From Myxococcales bacterium (GTDB taxonomy: Bacteria; Myxococcota_A; Polyangia; Nannocystales; Nannocystaceae), in NCBI GenBank assembly GCA_020633335.1, contig JACKDU010000005.1, positions 310,001 through 374,000 of the forward strand: a stretch of 64,000 bases of DNA, given 5' to 3'. Positions 22,933-32,085 of this stretch are shown here, one piece after another. Made by a program: the position numbers and the translations under genes. A model generated the notes under the pieces. That model searched no databases, was not told where the DNA came from, and was given only the letters and a program-made list of their open reading frames with translations. Position 1 is the first letter of the stretch. Every line of letters starts with the position of its first letter.

Positions 22933-25900
22933 CCTGTCTCGCCTCGGTGAAGGATCAGCCGCTCGCTCGGCGCCGCGAGGGTAGCGAGGGCGTCGTGCTC
23001 GGGTCGGAAGGCCGCGCCGGCGGCGAGGAGGGCGCGCTGGGCCGCGGCGACGAGGGCCGCGACCTCGCCCGGATCGGCGCACCCGGTGGCGACGAGGAGC
23101 GCCGCGAGCTCGCCCCGCGCGAGCGCGAGGGCGCGATCGTCGGGCTCGCCGGCGGCGGCGTAGGCCGCGATCGCGGCCCGGAGCTCGACCTCGGCGTCGC
23201 CCCGTCGATCGAGGTCGACGAGGAGGCGGGCGAGGGTGCGGCGGGCGTCGGCGAGCTCGCGATCGGCGGCGGGGAGCCGCTCGGCCTGGAGCGCGATCAC
23301 CCGCGCGAGCCCCTCCGCGGCGCCGTCGAGGTCGCCGCGGGCCGCGAGGGCGCGCGCCTCACCCTCGGCGGCGAGGAGGAGGGCGAGCGAGCGCGGCCCC
23401 TCACTCGCTTCGGCGAGGGCGCGCGCCGCCCGCTGCTCGGTGAGGGCCGCGTCGAGCTCCCCGCGGGCCAGGAGCGCGTCGCCGAGCCAGGCGCGCGAGT
23501 AGGCGATCCACGGGTGCTCGGGGCCGAGGCCGGCGAGGCGGAGCTCGAGGGCGCGGCGGTGGAGGGCGACGGCCTCGTCGTGCTCGCCCCGCGCGAGGTG
23601 GACCCGCGCGAGGCCGTGGAGGGGCTCGGCGACGACCGGCGCGGCGGGGCCGAGGCGCTCCTCGGCGAGCTCGCGGAGGGCGTTGAAGTGCTCCTCGGCG
23701 GCGTCGAGGGCCCGCTCCTTGAGGGCGATCTCGCCGAGCTGCTTGTGGCGGGTGAAGGCCAGGTGGGTCGCGGCGGGTCCGGCTGCGCCGATCGCCTCGA
23801 GGCGATCGAGGGTCGCGCGCGCCTCCGCGTGGCGTCCGCTCCACTGGAGGGCGATGAGGAGGAGGGCGGCGATCCCCGCGACCTGCGGGTGGGCGGGGCC
23901 GAGGATCGCCTCGCCCCGCGCCCAGGTCTCCCTGAGGCGGGTGATCGCGGCGTCGTAGTCCCGCATCTCGGTGAGGGCGAAGCCGAGGTTCGCCTCGGTC
24001 AGGAGGCGCTCGGGGTCGTCGTCGGCGAAGGCCCCCGGGAGCTCGAGGGCGGCGAGGTAGGCGTCGCGCGCGGCCTCCGGGGCGCCGGCGCGGAACTCGA
24101 GCACGCCGAGGTTTTGGAGGTAGCGGCCGCGGAGCCGCGGGTCGCCGCCGAGGCGCTCGAGCTCGGCCTCGATCATCGGCAGGTCCTCGCGGGCGCGGTC
24201 GATCGCCTGCTCGAGCTCGGCGCGGACGTAGAGCCGCTTGATCCTCGCCTCGGTCGCCCGGCGCGTGTCACCGCCGGCGACGGCGGCGAGGAGGGCCGAG
24301 GTGAGCGAGGCGTCGGCCTCGGCGGGGTCGCCCGCGTGGGCGAAGGTCTGGGCGCTGCCGCGGCGGAGCCAGGCCTCGGCGAGGAGCGGGCGGTAGCCGG
24401 TCCGCTCGGCCTGGGCGAGGACCTCGTCGCTCGCGGCGATCGCCCGGTCGTAGAGTCCGAGCGCCTCGAGCTCGCGGGCGCGGACGAGCTCGCCACGGAG
24501 CGCGCCGACCTCATCGGCGATCGCCCGCTCGGGCGGCTCGACCTCGGCGCTGAGGTAGGCCGGGTCGGCGCAGGGGGCGATCGCCGGGAGCCCGGCGGCC
24601 GCGCTGACCAGGCGGTCGACGACGCCGGCGTCGACGTCCGCGCCGAGGGTCGCGTCGACGAGCGCGTCGAGGCTCGCGCGCCGACGCTCGAGGCAGGCGA
24701 CGCCGCGGGTGTAGAGCGCCTCGGAGAGGAGGCCGCGGCGGTGGTCCTGGCAGGTCGCCGCGCGGGCGTCGGCCCAGCCCTCGGCGTAGCGGTCGAGGCG
24801 GGCCGCGGCCCCTTCGAAGGTCGTCGCCGCGCGCTCGCTGCCGGTGGCGAGGAGCGCCTCCTCGAGGGCGCCGCGGCGATCGCGGTCCCAGACCCCGACG
24901 AGCGCCTCGTCGACGCCGGCGCAGCGATCGAGGGCGTCGGCGGAGAAGAGCGCGAGGCCGAAGCTCGCCGCGGCGATCGCCGTGCCGAGGCCGAGGATGT
25001 TGCGCCGCCGTCGTCGTCGCCGCTCGGGATCGCGGCCGAGAGCGCTGACCAGCTCGGCCATCGACGGGTAGCGCTCCGCGGCCGCCGGCCTCAGCCCGCG
25101 GAGCACGACCTCGCGGAGCCAGCTCGGGACCTTGGCGCCCGCCGGCGCCGGCTTGATCTCCCCGCCGCGGACGGCGGCGATCAGCTCGGCGAGCGATCCG
25201 CAGGGGAAGGGGTGCTCGCCGTAGAGCGACTCGTAGAGCGCGACGCAGAAGCTGAACTGATCGCTCCGCGCGTCGACGCCGTCGCCGAGCTGCTGCTCCG
25301 GGGACATGTAGGCCGGGGTGCCGAGGAGCGCCCCGGTGCGGGTCCTCCACGCGGGATCGAGGCGATCGAGGTGGCCGTCCTCGCCGGCGACGATGACCTC
25401 GCGGGCGGCGGCCAGATCGAGCGTCGGCTCGCCGAGGTGCGCGAGGCCGAAGTCGAGGACCTTGACCACGCCGTCCTCGCCGATCATCGCGTTGTGCGGC
25501 TTGAAGTCGCGGTGGACGAGGCCGGCGCGGTGGGCCGCCTCGAGGCCGCGACCGGCCTGGACGTAGACGTCGACGACCTCGCGCCAGCTCCGCGGGCGCT
25601 CGCGGGCCCAGCTCCGCAGCGTCGCGCCGCGGATGAATTCCATCGCCACGAAGACGCCCGAGCCGAGGGCGCCGACGTCGAAGACGCTGACGACGTTGAC
25701 GTGCGCGAGGCGGGCGAGCGCCTGGGCCTCGCGGAGGAGGCGGGCCTGCTCCTCCTTGCCGCCGGCGCCCGCGCGGAGGAGCTTGATCGCCAGCTTGCGA
25801 TCGAGCTCGGGGTCGTAGGCGGCGTAGACGACCCCCATGCCGCCGGCGCCGAGGGGCTCGATGACGACGTAGCGGCCGAGGCGGGCGGGGACCAGCCCAG

Positions 25901-26186
25901 CCGCGGCTCGCCGATCCGGGTCGGTCGCGCTGCCGCCGGTGGGGAGGAGCGTCGGCGCGTCGCCGCTGATCGGCGCCTCGGAGCCCGGCGCGTCGGCGTC
26001 CGGGTCGTCGTCGTCGAGATCGTGGGCGAGCGCGGCGAGGAGCGCGTGGCAGCCCGCGCAGGTGTCGATGTGGGACTCGAAGGCGGCGCGCTCGGCCGCG
26101 GTCATCGTCCCGGCGATGAAGTCGAGGAAGGCCCCCTCGCTCGGGCAGGCCTCGGGCTCCTGCGTGGCTGCGCTCGCGTCGTTCAT
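22929..26186 (-). CDS. Zinc-finger Ser/Thr protein kinase with C-terminal helical-repeat region
   Basis: 1085 residues. Order: an anti-sigma-type zinc finger with H39-x3-C43-x2-C46; acidic linker; kinase domain about 104-385 with P-loop GAGGMG (113-118), K135, E153, HRDFKPHN (225-232), DFG (245-247) and GTPAYMSPEQ; an Arg run and a membrane segment (about 396-414); then ~650 residues of TPR-like helical repeats. The activation segment between DFG and the APE-like motif is long (about 45 residues). The zinc finger and kinase are cytoplasmic; the repeats are probably periplasmic. It lies between an ADYC lipoprotein gene (TAG-GACG-ATG) and a tail-anchored protein gene, all one operon. Confidence 0.9.
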   Translation of the reverse strand: MNDASAATQEPEACPSEGAFLDFIAGTMTAAERAAFESHIDTCAGCHALLAALAHDLDDDDPDADAPGSEAPISGDAPTLLPTGGSATDPDRRAAAGLVPARLGRYVVIEPLGAGGMGVVYAAYDPELDRKLAIKLLRAGAGGKEEQARLLREAQALARLAHVNVVSVFDVGALGSGVFVAMEFIRGATLRSWARERPRSWREVVDVYVQAGRGLEAAHRAGLVHRDFKPHNAMIGEDGVVKVLDFGLAHLGEPTLDLAAAREVIVAGEDGHLDRLDPAWRTRTGALLGTPAYMSPEQQLGDGVDARSDQFSFCVALYESLYGEHPFPCGSLAELIAAVRGGEIKPAPAGAKVPSWLREVVLRGLRPAAAERYPSMAELVSALGRDPERRRRRRRNILGLGTAIAAASFGLALFSADALDRCAGVDEALVGVWDRDRRGALEEALLATGSERAATTFEGAAARLDRYAEGWADARAATCQDHRRGLLSEALYTRGVACLERRRASLDALVDATLGADVDAGVVDRLVSAAAGLPAIAPCADPAYLSAEVEPPERAIADEVGALRGELVRARELEALGLYDRAIAASDEVLAQAERTGYRPLLAEAWLRRGSAQTFAHAGDPAEADASLTSALLAAVAGGDTRRATEARIKRLYVRAELEQAIDRAREDLPMIEAELERLGGDPRLRGRYLQNLGVLEFRAGAPEAARDAYLAALELPGAFADDDPERLLTEANLGFALTEMRDYDAAITRLRETWARGEAILGPAHPQVAGIAALLLIALQWSGRHAEARATLDRLEAIGAAGPAATHLAFTRHKQLGEIALKERALDAAEEHFNALRELAEERLGPAAPVVAEPLHGLARVHLARGEHDEAVALHRRALELRLAGLGPEHPWIAYSRAWLGDALLARGELDAALTEQRAARALAEASEGPRSLALLLAAEGEARALAARGDLDGAAEGLARVIALQAERLPAADRELADARRTLARLLVDLDRRGDAEVELRAAIAAYAAAGEPDDRALALARGELAALLVATGCADPGEVAALVAAAQRALLAAGAAFRPEHDALATLAAPSERLILHRGETG

Positions 26187-26190
26187 CGTC

Positions 26191-27150
26191 CTAGGGGTTC
26201 GGCACGTAGGTCATGACGTCGAAGTTGGACTTGTTGCACGTCGGCGTCGCGTAGAAGCAGGAGGGCGGGTAGGCGAAGATCCGGAGCCCGGTCCCGTGGC
26301 AGGCGGCGCCGTCCTCGGTCCAGCCCGCCTCGAGCTCGGCGTCGCCGGTGTACGGCGACGACACGCCGAAGGCGTCCTTGATCCGGATCGGCGTGCCCAC
26401 GAGGGTGTGCGAGCTGCCGTCGCCGCAGTAGTCCGCGCGGATCGCCCGGATCACGGTTTCGAAGGCGCTGACGCCGATGTCCTCGGGGTCGTAGCCCCAC
26501 TGCCGGGCCTTGCCGATCGCCCCGGAGGTGCAGGCGATGTACATCGTCTCCGGCGACGCGAAGATGTTGGCGGCGTCGTCGACGTCGATCGGGAGGAGGT
26601 AGGCGCCGTAGGCGTTGCCGGCGTCGGGATCGGGCGCGCAGAGCTTGACGGGGTCGCTGCCCTGGATCTCGGCCGCGAGGACGTAGAGCGGCCCGCCGGA
26701 GGCGTCGAGGAGGTGCTCGACGCGGAGGGTGAGGGCGCCGTGGGCGATCGAGGTGAAGTGGAGGGCGGCGCCGTCGAATTGGTCGCCCGCGTAGTGGCCC
26801 TTGCCGCGCCAGCCGTGGAGCTCGCCGTCCACGAGGTCGATCCCGTCGAGGGTGATCGTCGCGCCGTTGACGTCGAGGTCGGCGGAGGTGAGGTGGTAGG
26901 CCTGGGCGTCGGCGTTGTTGAGGTTGAGGTTCAGGCCCTGGTTCGTGGGCGGGGTGAGCTTGACGCTCGGCAGGTGCTCGTCGTTCGCCTTGCTGGTGTT
27001 GAGGTTCCAGCCGCCGTCGCCGCCCGGGCGGAGCGCGATCGGGCCCTCCGCGTCGGCCGGGTCCTCGGCGTCGCAGCCGAGGCCAGCGCCGAGGGCGAGG
27101 ATCGCGGAGGTCATGAGGATGGAGGTGGTGCGCTGGACGTGGGTGCTCAT
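26191..27150 (-). CDS. ADYC-domain lipoprotein
   Basis: 319 residues from the ATG at 27150 (GAGGGACC upstream). Lipobox in LGAGLGC (Cys about 26). The C-terminal region contains the family hallmark FETVIRAIRADYCGDG, followed by PIRIKD and a Cys-rich end (GAACHGTGLRIF, PPSCFYATPTC). The ADYC domain is named for this Ala-Asp-Tyr-Cys motif and is known mainly from myxobacteria; its function is not established. The gene ends 4 bp before the kinase start. Its position as first gene of the kinase operon suggests that it helps sense an external signal or is a surface output. Confidence 0.8.
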   Translation of the reverse strand: MSTHVQRTTSILMTSAILALGAGLGCDAEDPADAEGPIALRPGGDGGWNLNTSKANDEHLPSVKLTPPTNQGLNLNLNNADAQAYHLTSADLDVNGATITLDGIDLVDGELHGWRGKGHYAGDQFDGAALHFTSIAHGALTLRVEHLLDASGGPLYVLAAEIQGSDPVKLCAPDPDAGNAYGAYLLPIDVDDAANIFASPETMYIACTSGAIGKARQWGYDPEDIGVSAFETVIRAIRADYCGDGSSHTLVGTPIRIKDAFGVSSPYTGDAELEAGWTEDGAACHGTGLRIFAYPPSCFYATPTCNKSNFDVMTYVPNP

Positions 27151-27357
27151 GGTCTGGTCCCTCAGAGGAGGCTCTCTCCCCTTCGCCTGCCCAGACGGGG
27201 CCTCTCTCGGGAGGGCGCGCCGAACCATCACCACATTCCTAATATTTTTTCGGGCGCGCAGGTGCGCAGGCGCGCGAGGGCCGGGCCTCGCCCGCTGGCG
27301 AGCGCTGCGGCGCCTTGTTGTCGCGCTCGCCCTTCGGCAGACTCGTCCCGCGACACC
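27151..27357. promoter_or_regulatory. Divergent promoter region with an AT-rich patch
   Basis: 207 bp between the ADYC operon and the L7/L12-like gene. An isolated AT-rich stretch (ATTCCTAATATTTTTTC, about 27235-27251) stands out in this GC-rich DNA and could hold the -10 of one or both promoters. No clear -35 partner seen. Confidence 0.4.
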
Positions 27358-27741
27358 GTGCCCGGCATCACCAAAGAGGAGGTCATCGCCTATCTTTCGG
27401 CGCTGGGGCCCGCGGGGATCCAGGAGCTCCTCCTCGAGCTCGAGGACCTCTGGGGGATCGAGCGGATCGCCGTGGGGCACCGCCATGCGCCGATTTGCAT
27501 GGGCCCGCCGGTCGAGATGGGCATCCCGGTCGACTTCGAGGTGGTCCTGCGGGACGTCTGCGGGCAGCGGATCCCGGTGATGAAGGCGGTCCGCGAGCTC
27601 CTGGGGCTCAGCCTGGCCGACGCGCGGGCGCTCGTCGATCGGGCCGGCGAGGTCGTCGTCGCCGCCGACCTCTCGCGCGACGAGGCCGAGCGCTTCGCGG
27701 CGCGCCTCCGCGAGGCCGGGGCGAAGGTCGAGGTGCGCTGA
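27358..27741 (+). CDS. Ribosomal protein L7/L12 C-terminal domain-like protein
   Basis: 127 residues from a GTG start (27358). The second half, FEVVLRDVCGQRIPVMKAVR... LLGLSLADARALVDRAG... DEAERFAARLREAGAKVEVR, follows the L7/L12 C-terminal fold (compare VIKAVR, GLGLKEAK, LKKALEEAGAEVEVK in the ribosomal protein). The N-terminal half (ITKEEVIAYLSALGPAGIQELLLELEDLWGI) resembles the L7/L12 dimerisation helices, but the flexible Ala-rich hinge is replaced by a short His/Cys/Pro segment. True rplL sits in the rpl/rpo operon, so this is a paralogue, not the ribosomal stalk gene. It overlaps the next gene by one base (TGATG). Confidence 0.72.
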   Translation: MPGITKEEVIAYLSALGPAGIQELLLELEDLWGIERIAVGHRHAPICMGPPVEMGIPVDFEVVLRDVCGQRIPVMKAVRELLGLSLADARALVDRAGEVVVAADLSRDEAERFAARLREAGAKVEVR

Positions 27742-28022
27742 TGGTGCGACGCTCGCTGCGGCTCCGCTTCGCCTGCGAGGAGGCGTGGGAGCGCTTCTCG
27801 GGCGACGAGCGCCGGCGACACTGCGAGCGCTGCGCCCACGACGTTTTCGATCTCTCGACGATGACCCGGAGCGAGGCGACCGCGCTCTTCCGCGAGCGCT
27901 CCCCGGGCCTCTGCGTCCGCTACTCGCACGACGGCGAGGGGCGGATCCTCTTCCGTTCGGAGCGCTACCCCGGGCGCTTCGTCTGGCAGCGCTTCGTGGT
28001 GCCGACGGCCGACGAGGGCTAG
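27741..28022 (+). CDS. Small CxxC protein, unknown function
   Basis: 93 residues. Visible pattern: LRFACEEAWERFSGDERRRHCERCAHDVFDLSTMTRSEATALF. A Cys near residue 11 with a CxxC pair suggests zinc binding. The same pattern C..W..M.....R.C..C...V.DLS.MT..EA occurs at the N-terminus of some secreted or regulatory proteins in myxobacteria and Bacteroidota; no function is assigned. It is translationally coupled to the L7/L12-like gene. Confidence 0.7.
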   Translation: MVRRSLRLRFACEEAWERFSGDERRRHCERCAHDVFDLSTMTRSEATALFRERSPGLCVRYSHDGEGRILFRSERYPGRFVWQRFVVPTADEG

Positions 28023-28026
28023 ATGC

Positions 28027-29439
28027 TCAGGGCACCCGCGCCCAGCGGAGCGAGTCGCCGACGACGTTGGCGATCTTCTTCGCGGGCCGGCGCCCGTCGA
28101 CGCGCATGAGGTAGAGCCCCGGCCCCTCGCCGCCGGGCCGGGTCGAGAAGAAGGCGACGAGGCGCCCGTCGGGGGAGCAGGCCGGGTAGGCGTTGCGGCC
28201 CTCGCCGCGGGTCAGTCGGATCGCGTCGCGGCCGCGCTCGTCGGCGGCGACCAGCTCCTCGCGCTTGCCGACGACCACGCTGTAGATCAGGCGGGTGCCC
28301 TCGGGGTGGCGGCAGAAGACCGGGGCCGAGGCCGAGAGGCCGCTCGGCGAGGTCGCCCTGCCGTCGACGTAGATCCGCTGGAGCTTGCGGGCGGTGCCGG
28401 CGAAGGCGAGGGCGCCGCGGGGCGAGAAGGCGGGGTGGAGCGCGAGCGGGAGCGAGCTCGCGGGCGCGAGGGTCGACGCGTCGGCGGGCCCGACGAAGAG
28501 GCGGACGTCGCCCTCGTGGGCGATCGAGAGGGCGATCTTCGAGCGGTCGTCGTTGAAGGCGATCCCGTAGATCGAGCCGACGATCGGCGCGTCGATCGGC
28601 GCCTCGCTGCCCTCGCGCCGGAGGCGGTAGCGGCCGCCGCCGACGCTCGCCGCCCAGGTGAGGACGTGGTCGGGGCCGAAGGCCGGGCTCACCGCGAGCT
28701 CCTCGGGCGGCGAGCGCGGGAGGAGGCGCTCGCCGTCAGCGTCGATCACCCAGACCCGCCGCTCGCCCGGGCGAGCGCGGATGAAGGTGAGCTGGGAGGC
28801 GAAGGGGCCGGCGTAGCCGGTGATCGCCCCGACGATCGCGTCGCTGAGCCGGTGCGAGGTCAGGCGCCGCTGGCCGCGGGCGGCCGTCAGGGAGCGCTTG
28901 AAGACCGGCGCGTCGCCGTCGGCGAGGGAGTAGAGGAGCACCTGGAGCTCGGCCTGGCCGTCGCCCTGCGGGGTCGCGCGGACGCGGGCGACGAGCTCGG
29001 CACCGGCCTCGCGCCAGCGGGCGAGGTCGAGGGGCGCGCTCGCGCTCGCGTCTGCGCTCGTCTTCGCGGGGTCGGCTGCGGCCGCCTCGGCGTCGTCGCC
29101 CCCGGCCCCGACATCGCTCGCCGGTGCAGTGATCGGCGGCGGCGCGCCGATCACCTCAAGCTCGAAGGAGAGATCGAGGTCGCGCCGGACGATCTCCGCG
29201 AGGCGCTGGCTCGGGTCGTCGTCGACGATCACCTCGACCGCGATCTTCGGCAGGCGCAGCGGCGGCAGCGAGCGTCGGCTCGCCTCGACCACGAGATCGC
29301 CGAGGATGTCCTCGGGGTCACGTGCAGGATCCTGGCCGGGCGCGCCCCCGCTCGGGGCCTGCGCGGGCGCGGGCTCGTCGGCGCCCGCGGGCGCGGCGGC
29401 GGCGAGGGAGGCGGCGAGGGCGAGGGCGATCAGTCGCAT
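28027..29439 (-). CDS. tolB: TolB-like periplasmic beta-propeller of the Tol-Pal system
   Basis: 470 residues with a cleavable signal peptide (MRLIALALAASLAAAAPAGA). The N-terminal domain (about 55-195) is interrupted by a long acidic/Ala insert; the C-terminal part is a WD40-like propeller with repeats such as SPAFGPDHVLTWAA, HPAFSPRGALAFAG and YPACSPDGRLVAFFSTRPG. TolB links Pal in the outer membrane to TolA. It is the last gene of the pal-tolQRAB block and its start overlaps the tolA-like stop by 10 bp. The order and coupling make the assignment firm despite sequence divergence. Confidence 0.85.
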   Translation of the reverse strand: MRLIALALAASLAAAAPAGADEPAPAQAPSGGAPGQDPARDPEDILGDLVVEASRRSLPPLRLPKIAVEVIVDDDPSQRLAEIVRRDLDLSFELEVIGAPPPITAPASDVGAGGDDAEAAAADPAKTSADASASAPLDLARWREAGAELVARVRATPQGDGQAELQVLLYSLADGDAPVFKRSLTAARGQRRLTSHRLSDAIVGAITGYAGPFASQLTFIRARPGERRVWVIDADGERLLPRSPPEELAVSPAFGPDHVLTWAASVGGGRYRLRREGSEAPIDAPIVGSIYGIAFNDDRSKIALSIAHEGDVRLFVGPADASTLAPASSLPLALHPAFSPRGALAFAGTARKLQRIYVDGRATSPSGLSASAPVFCRHPEGTRLIYSVVVGKREELVAADERGRDAIRLTRGEGRNAYPACSPDGRLVAFFSTRPGGEGPGLYLMRVDGRRPAKKIANVVGDSLRWARVP

Positions 29440-30274
29440 GTCGACTCGGTGCAGACGAAGGTGACACGGATCCGCCGCTGGAGGGCGCCGGGGTAGAACT
29501 CGGGGGGCGGCGGGACCGGCTCGCCGACGACCGCGTCGAGGGCGGTGCGGGCGGCCGCCTCGAAGACCGGGTGATCGGCGGCGAGGAGGGTGTAGCCGGT
29601 GACGAGGCCGTCCTCGCTGATCTCGATCTGCGCGCGCACCCGGTAGCTCGCGAGCTGATCGCGGCTGAGGCCGCTGCCGCGGACCTGGAAGCGCGCCGAG
29701 AGCCAGCGGATCAGCCGCTCGCGGTAGGCGGCGATCGCCCGGGAGCCCAGCGGATCGCCGCCCTGGCCGTCGCCGCCGCCGGCCGCCTCGCCGACCTCGC
29801 CGCCGGTGGGCTCGCCCGCCTCCGCGCCGACCTCACCGCCGGTGGGCTCGCCCGCCTCCGCGCCCTCGGGCTCGGGCGGCGGGGGCTCGCTCGGCGTCGT
29901 CGCGGGCGCCTCGGGGTTGGCCGCCGGCGTCGGCTTTTGGTGCTTTCGTCGCCGGCTCGTCGGCGCCTGCGGGGTCGCGGCGGCCGGCGTGTCGGCGGGC
30001 GGCGGGGCCTCGCTGCGGGCCCAGGCCGGCGGCAGCGCAGCCTCACCGCCGGCGCCGGCGGGCGTCCCCGGGAGATCGACGACCGGCGTCACCCGGATCG
30101 GCGTGGCGATCCCGGGATCGATGATCGGCGCGTCGGCCCGCCGCCGCAGGTGGGCGATCTCGAGGGCGAGGATCGTCAGCGTCAGGACGGCCACGGCGAG
30201 CGCGGCGGCGATCGCCAGATCGCTGCCCCGGACGTCCTCCGGCAGCCGGATCACCAGGCGCGGGCGGGCGGCGC

Positions 30275-30278
<4 letters not shown>
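29430..30278 (-). CDS. tolA: TonB/TolA-type periplasmic-spanning protein
   Basis: 282 residues: short cytoplasmic N-terminus, one membrane segment (about 21-41), a Pro/Ala/Glu-rich stalk with two tandem copies of EAGEPTGGEVG, then a TonB-C-like domain (YRERLIRWLSARFQV... YRVRAQIEISEDGLVTGYTLL... FYPGALQRRIRVTFVC). It transmits energy from TolQR to the outer membrane. Stalk composition is TonB-like rather than the helical stalk of enterobacterial TolA, so the symbol rests mainly on context between tolR and tolB. Overlaps tolR by 4 bp. Confidence 0.82.
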
Positions 30279-30709
<431 letters not shown>

Positions 30710-30711
30710 CG

Positions 30712-31413
30712 CTAGATCGCCTCCATCTCGAGGTCGCGCTCGCTCAGCACGGCCTCGCTCGGGCGGCGGACGAGGATCGCCCACTCGCGGGCGCTCGCGT
30801 CGATCCGCGCCTGGAGCTCGTCGATGCGGCGGATCAGCGCGTTGTAGGCGATCACCGCGGGGATCGCCGCGAAGAGGCCGACGGCGGTGGCGATCAGCGC
30901 CTCGCCGATCGCCGGGGCGACCACCGGCAGGGTCGCGCTCTTCTCGCGGCCGATCCGCAGGAAGGCGTCCATGATCCCGTAGACCGTGCCGAAGAGGCCG
31001 ACGAAGGGCGCCGACGAGCCGATCGACGCGAGGGTGGTCATCATCCCGCCGAGGCGGCGCTGGACGTCGACCTGGGCCCGGGCGGCGACCGCCTCGAGGA
31101 CGTCGTCCTCGCCGCGGCGGCGGGCGAGGGCGGCGAGGACCGGCGCGCCCGGGGCGTCGGGGTGACGGGCGGCGATCCGCGTGAGCTCGTCGGGATCCGA
31201 GGCGGCCGCGACCGCGAGGTCGAGCGCGTCCTCGGCGGCGATCCAGCGGCCGAGCTGGCGGTGCTTGATCACCGCGATCGCCCAGGCGCCGACGGCCGCG
31301 GCGATCAAGAGGAAGAGGACGGCGGCCACCGGCCCCGAGGCGTGGAGCGCCAGCGAGAGCGGATCGAGATCGACGGTCGGCGCCGGCGCGGCCGGCTCGA
31401 GGCGGAGGTGCAT
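30712..31413 (-). CDS. tolQ: TolQ/ExbB-family proton channel
   Basis: 233 residues with three membrane segments (about 28-50, 125-150 and 165-190). The hallmark region MMTTLASIGSSAPFVGLFGTVYGIMDAF followed by IGEALIATAVGLFAAIPAVIAYN is typical of TolQ/ExbB. It forms the channel with TolR. Separated from the upstream pal-like gene by a long hairpin (31498-31536), so expression relative to pal may be adjusted there. Confidence 0.93.
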   Translation of the reverse strand: MHLRLEPAAPAPTVDLDPLSLALHASGPVAAVLFLLIAAAVGAWAIAVIKHRQLGRWIAAEDALDLAVAAASDPDELTRIAARHPDAPGAPVLAALARRRGEDDVLEAVAARAQVDVQRRLGGMMTTLASIGSSAPFVGLFGTVYGIMDAFLRIGREKSATLPVVAPAIGEALIATAVGLFAAIPAVIAYNALIRRIDELQARIDASAREWAILVRRPSEAVLSERDLEMEAI

Positions 31414-31497
31414 GGCGGCGGAGATCGTGGGGCGGCGGAGCGTAGACGGAGGATCGGGCGAGCGGGAGTGGGGGGCGCCCGGGGGTCGATGTGGGGG

Positions 31498-31536
31498 CGC
31501 TCACCCCAGGCCGGTGGGGTCGGCCCGGGGTGAGCG
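31498..31536 (-). terminator. Long hairpin between pal and tolQ
   Basis: Outer 10-bp stem CGCTCACCCC/GGGGTGAGCG, with a 5-bp inner stem GGCCG/CGGCC after a single mismatch. It could be a partial terminator letting pal be made in excess of tolQRAB, or an mRNA processing hairpin. No T-run. Confidence 0.6.
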
Positions 31537-31557
31537 TCGGGGTGTGCTCGCGGCTGG

Positions 31558-32085
31558 CTAGTCGGCGAGGAGGATCTCGACCTTGCGGTCCTGCGCCCAG
31601 CTCGCGTCGTCGGAGCCGGTCGCGTCCATCTTGCCGCGCGACGAGGTCTCGACCCGGTCGCTGCCGAGGCCGCGCTTCTTGAGGTAGCCGCCGACCGAGT
31701 CGGCCCGCTTCTGGCCGAGGCCGAGGTTGTACTCCTCGTCGCCGCGGGGGTCGGTGTGGCCGACCAGGCGCATGTTCTTGCCGACGGCCTTGCCGGTCTT
31801 GAAGCAGGTGGCGAGGGCGTCGAGGGTCTTCTTGGCCTGGGGCGAGAGCGACGACGAGTTGAAGGAGAAGTGGGGCTCGTCGATCCCGCAGAGCTCGATG
31901 ATCCGCGGATCGATCGTGACGTTGGCCTTGTTGGGATCCTTGCCCTCGTCCGCGTCCTGGGTGACCGGCGGGGCGGTGTCGGCGTTCGGCGGGGCGGTGG
32001 TCTCACTCTCCCCGGTCTTGGACTTGCACGAGGGGGTGGCCGCGAGCACGAGGATCGCGGCGAGCGGCAGGAGGAGCGTTCGCAT
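31558..32085 (-). CDS. pal: Peptidoglycan-associated lipoprotein (OmpA/Pal family)
   Basis: 175 residues. Signal peptide with Cys at about residue 20 (LAATPSC), an acidic linker, then an OmpA-like peptidoglycan-binding domain: FSFNSSSLSPQAKKTLDALA, NMRLVGHTDPRGDEEYNLGLGQKRADSVGGYL and DRKVEI. Its first half ends with ELCGIDEPHFSF. Position directly upstream of tolQ supports the Pal role, anchoring the outer membrane to peptidoglycan and TolB. Gene order pal-tolQ-tolR-tolA-tolB differs from the enterobacterial tolQRAB-pal. Confidence 0.88.
   Translation of the reverse strand: MRTLLLPLAAILVLAATPSCKSKTGESETTAPPNADTAPPVTQDADEGKDPNKANVTIDPRIIELCGIDEPHFSFNSSSLSPQAKKTLDALATCFKTGKAVGKNMRLVGHTDPRGDEEYNLGLGQKRADSVGGYLKKRGLGSDRVETSSRGKMDATGSDDASWAQDRKVEILLAD

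Noticed and set aside
22947..26216. 1089-codon plus-strand frame opposite the kinase
   Set aside because: Runs antisense to a kinase with all catalytic motifs; no recognisable domain and Glu/Gly/Val/Arg composition of a shadow.
27358..27741. Annotation as the ribosomal stalk gene rplL
   Set aside because: Lacks the Ala-rich hinge, has no rplJ/rpoB neighbours, and starts with a diverged N-terminus.
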